A program made the translations under genes and the position numbers. Below the pieces are notes generated by a model. That model had not been told where the DNA came from. It saw only the letters and a list, made by a program, of their open reading frames with translations, and did not search any database. A DNA stretch of 28,377 nt from Flavobacteriales bacterium. GTDB lineage: Bacteria > Bacteroidota > Bacteroidia > Flavobacteriales > Flavobacteriaceae. Each line of letters opens with the position of its first letter. The first letter of the stretch is position 1. The DNA is taken from NCBI GenBank assembly GCA_002747735.1, contig PDQE01000034.1, forward strand, positions 1 to 28,377, written 5' to 3'. This document shows positions 24,493 through 28,377 of the stretch, piece by piece.

Positions 24493-25848
24493 ATGAAAAA
24501 ATTATTCTTAATAGGAGGACTATTGGTCTCTACCCTAATTAATGCCCAAAGTATAGGCTACGGAGATGCTGCCGTTTTGTTCGGAACCGAAGAAATAAAT
24601 GGTACGTCAAGATTTAATGCCATGAGTGGAGCTTTTGGCTCCCTTGGCGGAGATTTATCTGCGGGTGATATTAATCCGGCTGGCTTGGCAGTGTTTTCCA
24701 ATTCGGAGGCGGCATTTACAATTGGCTTTAGAAATACGAATTTGTCAACCAGTTATTACGGTACCAATACAGATAATAATGATGATTATTTAACCTTTGC
24801 CCAGGCCGGCGGTGTATTAGTTTTTGGCTCCCCTAAACAGGATAATTGGAATAAATTTGCCTTAGGATTTAATTATTCTTTAGTAAAAGATTTTGAGAAT
24901 AATTACAATATCAATGGTAATAGCGGAATTTCCGATTTTAATAGCGACCCATTTCTAAATAACGATAATAACCCCAATAATGATGTCTTTTACGAAAATG
25001 TTAACAATCAGTTTTTTGGAAATTTTACCAAGGGCGAAAACAGTAAATTCACCCTTTCGTTTGCCGCTAAATACAATGAAAATCTTAGCTTAGGAGTATC
25101 GTTGATATCGCATAGAATAGATTTTTATCAAAGAGCCTTATTTGAAGAATCTAACAATGATGGTAACGGAAATTTGCTTGATGCATCTTTACTGCACGAA
25201 TTAAGCACCTATGGTAGTGGAGCAGGGTTAAATTTCGGGTTAATTGCAAAACCCATTTACGAATTGCGAATTGGATTAGCCGTTCAAACTCCTATATGGT
25301 ATAATCTAACCGATGAGTTTGCTAATGATTTGGAGATTAAAGTAAGTAATAACTCTCAATTATACAGGGAAACGTCAGATGTAAAAATATTTGATTACAA
25401 CTTAAAAACACCGGCTAAAGCTACTGCCAGTATTGCTTACTTATTTGGATCTGATGGCTTGATTAGTCTGGATTATACTTACAAGAATACAAAAAACACC
25501 AAATTAAAGCCCGGTAATGAATTTGTTAAAGAGAATGACTTCCTGAGTGCTAATCTAAAAAACTCCTCTGCTGTACGAGTTGGTGCAGAATGGCGTATAG
25601 GAAAAATGATGAGCCTTAGAGGTGGTTTTCACTACATAGAAAGCCCTTACAAAGATGCTGTTGACTCAGATCATATTAAAGGTTTTTCTGTGGGTACAGG
25701 TTTTAAATTTGGCAGAAACGTTAAATTAGATTTGGCGTATTTAAAATCACAAAAAACAGATATTTATAATTTCACCAATGCTTCCAATGCTGCTGATTTG
25801 GATATAAACCATAATAGAATTACAGCTACTTTAGCTTTTAATTTTTAA
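24493..25848 (+). CDS. OmpP1/FadL/TodX-family outer-membrane protein
   Basis: 451 residues from the ATG at 24493; an upstream in-frame TTG is less likely because the signal peptide starts cleanly at MKKLFLIGGLLVSTLINAQ. After cleavage, the N-terminal region SRFNAMSGAFGSLGGDLSAGDINPAGLAVF carries the NPA-type plug motif of FadL-like channels. The rest is a beta-barrel of alternating strands (KFALGFNYSLVKDF, SLGVSLISHRIDFY, LRGGFHYIESPYKDA) ending ITATLAFNF with a terminal phenylalanine, the usual outer-membrane insertion signal. Family members let hydrophobic molecules such as fatty acids through the outer membrane; the substrate here is unknown. 271 bases separate it from the lipoprotein gene and no clear promoter box was seen there. 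Confidence 0.88.
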   Translation: MKKLFLIGGLLVSTLINAQSIGYGDAAVLFGTEEINGTSRFNAMSGAFGSLGGDLSAGDINPAGLAVFSNSEAAFTIGFRNTNLSTSYYGTNTDNNDDYLTFAQAGGVLVFGSPKQDNWNKFALGFNYSLVKDFENNYNINGNSGISDFNSDPFLNNDNNPNNDVFYENVNNQFFGNFTKGENSKFTLSFAAKYNENLSLGVSLISHRIDFYQRALFEESNNDGNGNLLDASLLHELSTYGSGAGLNFGLIAKPIYELRIGLAVQTPIWYNLTDEFANDLEIKVSNNSQLYRETSDVKIFDYNLKTPAKATASIAYLFGSDGLISLDYTYKNTKNTKLKPGNEFVKENDFLSANLKNSSAVRVGAEWRIGKMMSLRGGFHYIESPYKDAVDSDHIKGFSVGTGFKFGRNVKLDLAYLKSQKTDIYNFTNASNAADLDINHNRITATLAFNF

Positions 25849-25945
25849 AGAATACTTTTTTAAGAATTTGTGTAGTTCGGTTTGTATACCATAAGCCTAA
25901 GCAGTTTTAGATAATTTTTTTGATTTAGAGTTTTTAGTACTGTGA

Positions 25946-25987
25946 GAAATGCCTGCATTTTTTTGATAAATGGAGGCATTTCTTTTA
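25946..25987 (+). terminator. Terminator after the OmpP1/FadL-like gene
   Basis: GAAATGCCT (25946-25954) pairs with AGGCATTTC (25974-25982); one mismatch in, CATTT (25956-25960) pairs with AAATG (25968-25972). A short T-run (TTTT) follows. It lies about 100 bases after the stop codon. Confidence 0.6.
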
Positions 25988-25993
25988 TATTCG
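25963..25993 (+). promoter_or_regulatory. Possible promoter of the glycosylase-family gene
   Basis: TTG (25963-25965), a 20-base spacer and TATATTCG (25986-25993, one mismatch from TAnnTTTG) fit the Bacteroidota pattern, 57 bases before the ATG. It overlaps the right half of the preceding terminator. Confidence 0.4.
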
Positions 25994-26050
25994 TGTAATG
26001 AGCTTAGAACTCATCTCAACTTTTTCTATTTACTAAAAAATAGCTCAAAT

Positions 26051-26710
26051 ATGTTTATCCATCGGCATCCTTATCCGCCTTTTATTCCTAAAAATGCGGA
26101 AAAACTAATTATTGGCACCTTACCTCCACCACGTTTTTCTGTTGGAGAATTACGTGCAAATGATGTAGATTTCTGCTATGGTAGCAGCGATGGGCAATTG
26201 TGGGTAATATTAGATAAAATCTTCAACCTCAATCTTACTTACAAAAACACTCCGATTGCAGTAACCGAGAGAAAAAAATTTCTCATAGAAAACAAAATAG
26301 GCATTTGCGATATGGTAGAAAGTTGTAAAAGAGAAAAACCAGATGCCACTGATTTGGGTATGAAAGATGTAAAAATGCGAAATCTAATCGGTTTTTTAAA
26401 AAAATACTCATCCATTAATACCCTTCTGTTTACCGGTGGTTTGACCAAAAACGGCCCGGGATATTTTTTTAAAAAGCATCTACAAGAAAATGGCTTAAAA
26501 TGGACATTGACAGACAACAACACTCCAAAAATCCACCAATTTGAGTTAGATTCCCGGCAGATTAAGGCAGTTTCACTTACCGCTCCATCCGGTTCTGCTA
26601 ATAGAGCAGTGGGAAGCTTTGCAGATTATAAATTGCTTAAACAACAAAATTCAGAATTTACCACCATTGATTACAGGGTGATGCAGTATAAACGGTTTTT
26701 TAAGGCGTAA
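26051..26710 (+). CDS. Uracil-DNA glycosylase superfamily protein
   Basis: 219 residues from the ATG at 26051 (MFIHRHPYPPFIPKNAEKL); an earlier in-frame start at 25970 would run through the terminator region and is unlikely. Recognisable superfamily features are the first strand with its active-site loop (KLIIGTLPPP) and the following FCYGSSDGQLWVILDKIF, which resembles the F-Y-Y-x-x-x-x-N-x-F-W pattern of Mug/hypoxanthine-type glycosylases. A later strand is NTLLFTGG, and LTAPSGSANRAV sits where the DNA-intercalation loop is expected (L-P-S-T/S-P-x-N pattern). Such enzymes remove deaminated bases from DNA. Which base is removed cannot be told from sequence. It is convergent with odhB. Confidence 0.7.
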   Translation: MFIHRHPYPPFIPKNAEKLIIGTLPPPRFSVGELRANDVDFCYGSSDGQLWVILDKIFNLNLTYKNTPIAVTERKKFLIENKIGICDMVESCKREKPDATDLGMKDVKMRNLIGFLKKYSSINTLLFTGGLTKNGPGYFFKKHLQENGLKWTLTDNNTPKIHQFELDSRQIKAVSLTAPSGSANRAVGSFADYKLLKQQNSEFTTIDYRVMQYKRFFKA

Positions 26711-26763
26711 AAAATTAACTTCCTCAATTCCACAATCCTAATTCTCAACTTATGAAGTGGTTT

Positions 26764-27984
26764 TTACATTTCCAAAGCCTTTTTCGCATTCCCATCCATC
26801 AATATCTCCACGGGGTTTTCCAAGGCTTCTTTTACAGCTACTAAAAACCCAACGGATTCCCGGCCGTCTATAATTCTATGATCATAGGACATTGCAACAT
26901 ACATTATGGGCCTAATGGTTACCGCATTATCTATAGCTACCGGGCGGTTTACAATATTGTGCATACCCAGAATAGCACTCTGCGGTGGATTAATAATGGG
27001 TGTGGAAAGCATAGAACCAAAGACCCCACCATTGGTAATGGTAAAGGTTCCACCGGTCATTTCATCTATGGTTATTTCCCCATCTCTAGCACGGGTGGCT
27101 AATCGTTTTACTTCGGCTTCTATACCTCTAAAAGTCAAATTTTCGGCATTTCGGATTACCGGCACCATCAATCCTTTGGGCCCGGAAACGGCTATGGAAA
27201 TATCTTGAAAATCATATGATACTTTGTAGTCGTCATCAATCATAGAATTGACTTCCGGATACATTTGTAAGGCACGTACCACTGCTTTGGTAAAGAAACT
27301 CATAAACCCTAAGCTTACACCGTGTTTCTCTTTAAAGGCTTCTTTGTATTGTTTTCTAAGCTCAAAAATAGGGTGCATATCTACTTCGTTAAAAGTAGTA
27401 AGCATAGCGGTTTCGTTTTTAACGGACACCAATCTTTCGGATACTTTTCTGCGAAGCATAGATAATTTCTTTCGCTCCGATCCGCGAGAACCACCAGAGG
27501 TAGGCGTCCCCATACTTGGCACAGCTTTTACGGCATCGTCTTTTGTAATACGGCCACCTTTTCCTGTGCCTTTTACGGTTTTGGCATCTATATTTTTTTC
27601 GGCCAGTATTTTTTTTGCCGCCGGAGATGCTACCCCGGAAAATTTGGGTTCAGGTTCCTTTGCAGGAACTTTGGGTGCATCTTTTTTAGCTTCGGTTTCT
27701 TCTTTGTCTTCTTTTGGCAAACTCCCCTTTTTATCTGCCGGTTTTTTGGCATCCATATCTATCAGGCAAACCACATCGCCTACTGCTACGGCATCGCCTT
27801 CTTCGGCCTTTAAGGTAATAACACCGCTTTCTTCTGCAGGTAATTCAAGTGTAGCTTTATCAGAATCTACTTCGGCTATGGCTTGGTCTTTTTCCACGTA
27901 ATCACCATCTTCTACCAGCCAAGTGGCAATTTCTACTTCGGTAATGGACTCTCCCGGAGAAGGGACTCTCATTTCTAAAATCAT
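26764..27984 (-). CDS. odhB: Dihydrolipoyllysine-residue succinyltransferase (E2 of 2-oxoglutarate dehydrogenase)
   Basis: 406 residues. The E2 core of the 2-oxoglutarate dehydrogenase complex of the citric acid cycle, transferring the succinyl group from lipoamide to CoA. A single lipoyl domain (about 1-75) carries the lipoylated lysine in SDKATLELP (K43). An Ala/Pro/Lys/Glu-rich flexible linker follows, then the peripheral subunit-binding domain (about 114-153, ASPAAKKILAEKNIDAKTVKG). The catalytic domain contains NGGVFGSMLSTPIINPPQSA, typical of succinyl rather than acetyl transferases, and the active-site motif DHRIIDGRE (H369, D373). The E1 gene is not within the window; the upstream neighbour on the same strand is an M23 peptidase. 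Confidence 0.95.
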   Translation of the reverse strand: MILEMRVPSPGESITEVEIATWLVEDGDYVEKDQAIAEVDSDKATLELPAEESGVITLKAEEGDAVAVGDVVCLIDMDAKKPADKKGSLPKEDKEETEAKKDAPKVPAKEPEPKFSGVASPAAKKILAEKNIDAKTVKGTGKGGRITKDDAVKAVPSMGTPTSGGSRGSERKKLSMLRRKVSERLVSVKNETAMLTTFNEVDMHPIFELRKQYKEAFKEKHGVSLGFMSFFTKAVVRALQMYPEVNSMIDDDYKVSYDFQDISIAVSGPKGLMVPVIRNAENLTFRGIEAEVKRLATRARDGEITIDEMTGGTFTITNGGVFGSMLSTPIINPPQSAILGMHNIVNRPVAIDNAVTIRPIMYVAMSYDHRIIDGRESVGFLVAVKEALENPVEILMDGNAKKALEM

Positions 27985-28014
27985 AAGTATCTAAATTATT
28001 AATAGTCAAGTTAC

Positions 28015-28041
28015 AAATTCCATTCAAAAATAGTGGAATTT
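28015..28041 (-). repeat. Short inverted repeat between the M23 gene and odhB
   Basis: AAATTCCA (28015-28022) and TGGAATTT (28034-28041) form an 8-bp stem with an 11-base loop, starting 4 bases after the M23 stop. The arm sequence AAATTCCA is also the outer part of the atpD-atpC hairpin. There is no good T-tract, so termination is uncertain. Confidence 0.35.
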
Positions 28042-28045
28042 TGGA

Positions 28046-28377
28046 TTATTTTATGTTTTTTACAAAATCTTCTTTTACGGGTATGTAATCTGTTTTTATC
28101 TTATCATTTACTAAAATCTTATCAAAATACAATTTTGCTCCGGTGGCCTGAAAAAAATCAGCTACATTTTGCAACTGTAAATGTAAGTGTGGCTCAGTAG
28201 AATTTCCGGAATTACCACACTTTGCTATTGTCTGGCCTTGTTTTACAAATTCACCTTCTTTTACTTTAATGGAACCTTGTTTTAGATGAGCAAACAATAT
28301 ATATTCCTTTTTTTTGGTTTCTAACACAATGGTATTACCGGTTAACTGCTTTGGGTTAAGTTCGCCGGGAATATTAT
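28046..28377 (-). CDS. M23-family (LytM-like) peptidase, C-terminal part; 5' end outside window
   Basis: The frame is open to the right edge, so at least 110 C-terminal residues are present and the start is missing. Visible M23 features are LTGNTIVLE, the strand YILFAHLKQGSIKVKEGEFVKQGQTIAKCG, and the active-site motif GNSGNSTEPHLHLQLQ, where the HLH pair supplies a catalytic and a zinc-ligand histidine. These zinc endopeptidases cut peptide cross-links of peptidoglycan in the periplasm or, when degenerate, act as binding modules; with the N-terminal zinc ligands off the window, activity cannot be judged. It ends about 60 bases before odhB on the same strand, so the two could be cotranscribed, though they have no obvious functional link. 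Confidence 0.85.
   Translation of the reverse strand, partial: NIPGELNPKQLTGNTIVLETKKKEYILFAHLKQGSIKVKEGEFVKQGQTIAKCGNSGNSTEPHLHLQLQNVADFFQATGAKLYFDKILVNDKIKTDYIPVKEDFVKNIK

Noticed and set aside
27248..27901. 217-codon plus-strand frame antisense to odhB
   Set aside because: It is a shadow of the biased linker and lipoyl-domain codons of odhB, and the odhB protein is unambiguous.

Overview
The window is an AT-rich chromosomal segment from a member of the Bacteroidota, most likely Flavobacteriaceae. The evidence is type IX secretion C-terminal sorting domains (YPNPA motifs), a TonB-dependent receptor with a carboxypeptidase-like N-terminal domain, an atpD-atpC pair separated from the other ATP synthase genes, an archaeal/eukaryote-type prolyl-tRNA synthetase, a very short AtpC, and repeated upstream elements of the form TAnnTTTG, the Bacteroidota -7 box. 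Both edges cut through genes.

Layout. 1-1182 (+) is the C-terminal part of a secreted reprolysin-like metalloprotease with a P-domain and sorting domain. 1388-4291 (+) is a TonB-dependent receptor with its own terminator. 4500-6368 (+) is atpD-atpC with a long hairpin between the genes. 6491-7840 (-) is the site-2 protease RseP. 8024-8953 (-) is a secreted protein resembling only the C-terminal half of an M1 aminopeptidase. 9023-9700 (+) is a Sco1/SenC copper chaperone. 9792-12281 (+) is ferrous iron uptake: feoA, feoB and a 39-residue Cys-rich FeoB-associated membrane peptide. 12619-14151 (+) is purH. 14206-19914 (+) is the complete cell-elongation cluster mreB-mreC-mreD-PBP2-rodA, the last four genes tightly packed or overlapping. 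20035-20313 (-) is an unrecognised small protein. 20532-22664 (-) holds rpsT, tRNA-Glu(UUC) and proS. 22767-24221 (+) is an odd lipoprotein with a Tyr/Trp-rich segment and a long Arg/Ser-rich tail. 24493-25848 (+) is an OmpP1/FadL-like outer-membrane protein. 26051-26710 (+) is a uracil-DNA-glycosylase-family protein. 26764-27984 (-) is odhB, and 28046 to the right edge (-) is a partial M23 peptidase.

Functionally this is mostly core chromosome: energy (ATP synthase, 2-oxoglutarate dehydrogenase E2, cytochrome oxidase assembly), iron import, purine synthesis, translation and rod-shape wall synthesis. Surface and secreted proteins typical of the phylum sit between these genes. I see no prophage, insertion sequence, CRISPR array, toxin-antitoxin pair or defence island, and no convincing wholly new system. 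The most unusual items are the aminopeptidase-like protein without a catalytic domain, the Tyr-rich/Arg-Ser-rich lipoprotein, the 18-bp hairpin between atpD and atpC, and a cryptic element near 21010-21177. All functional calls come from reading motifs by eye; no searches were run.
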